Origin: Thalassoglobus neptunius
Lineage (GTDB): Bacteria; Planctomycetota; Planctomycetia; Planctomycetales; Planctomycetaceae
Direction: 5' to 3'
DNA length: 34,158 bases
NCBI RefSeq assembly: GCF_007859735.1
Contig: NZ_SIHI01000036.1
Location: 1-34,158 of the forward strand
The notes beneath the pieces are model-generated. The model searched no databases. It was not told the origin of the DNA and saw nothing but the letters and a program-made list of their open reading frames with translations. Every line of letters begins with the position of its first letter. Within the stretch, counting starts at the first letter, position 1. This document shows positions 34,053 to 34,158 of this stretch, in pieces. A program made the position numbers and the translations under genes.

Positions 34053-34158
34053 TCATGCTGTAAGTCGGTATTTGAACGGAGCTTGGTTGGGTGAAGGAGC
34101 TAAGCGGCGGAGCATGCGACCAATGGAAGCCACATAGATCATGGCTTCGCTCGATTTG
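34053..34158 (-). pseudogene. C-terminal end of IS5-like transposase, cut by window edge
   Basis: The minus strand from 34157 to TGA at 34053-34055 gives 34 residues (KSSEAMIYVASIGRMLRRLA and PSPNQAPFKYRLTA). The segment EAMIYVASIGRMLRRLA resembles the C-terminal helix of IS5-type transposases. The gene continues past the window edge, so whether it is intact cannot be judged. It lies 17 bases from the IS3-like remnant, so this is a small mobile-element graveyard. Confidence 0.4.

Overview
The window looks like chromosomal DNA of a planctomycete (class Planctomycetia; genus not resolvable by eye). The signs are a DUF1559 prepilin-like protein with the C-terminal FGDGHV (H-X9-DG) motif, a DUF6677-type small membrane protein, a PqqD-like/M50/HlyD fusion, a Ser/Thr kinase joined to a formylglycine-generating-enzyme (FGE)-like domain, a GlmU-like protein of the alternative bacterial type, and many predicted secreted proteins of unknown function. 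Base composition is moderate and even. I saw no tRNA, rRNA or CRISPR array. Apart from the right edge there is no insertion sequence, so most of this is ordinary core chromosome.

Layout from left to right. 128-3343 (minus): a secreted 225-aa protein, a hairpin terminator, then an AAA+ ATPase overlapping a TPR lipoprotein by one base. 3613-9209: envelope-sugar genes. A DegT/DnrJ-type sugar aminotransferase (minus) and an alternative GlmU (plus) diverge, a lipoprotein and an ABM-fold monooxygenase follow (minus), and a UDP-HexNAc 6-dehydrogenase (plus) ends in a 15-bp hairpin. 9576-12089: a large secreted protein with carboxypeptidase-regulatory-like domains. 12203-13501 (minus): a tight cluster of a possible 61-aa protein, a DUF6677-like protein and an overlooked 58-aa two-helix membrane protein. 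13808-16980 (plus): an HlyD adaptor and a PqqD-M50-HlyD membrane metalloprotease with overlapping stop and start codons.

17177-25232 holds housekeeping and metabolic genes: DJ-1/PfpI, DUF423, a lipoprotein, the DUF1559 pseudopilin, a small acidic secreted protein with its own promoter and terminator, threonine aldolase, a Nudix hydrolase, an FAH-family enzyme, an OmpH/Skp-like chaperone and a zinc metallopeptidase. 25698-27798 is a PknB-type receptor kinase whose C-terminal FGE-like domain lies in the +1 frame, directly after an AGGAGG sequence. 27926-28822 (minus) is a Cys-rich secreted protein converging on it. 29106-32077 is a ferrous-iron uptake locus with two FeoA genes and FeoB. 32233-33825 is a GT-C-like membrane glycosyltransferase. 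The last 270 bases hold remnants of two transposase types.

The strongest oddities are the kinase/FGE frame break at 27141-27146 (sequence error, decay, +1 recoding or internal start) and the PqqD-M50-HlyD plus HlyD gene pair, which looks like a membrane protease/export module with an unknown substrate. The 58-aa membrane protein and the 17-bp perfect palindrome at 19968-20006 also deserve a look.
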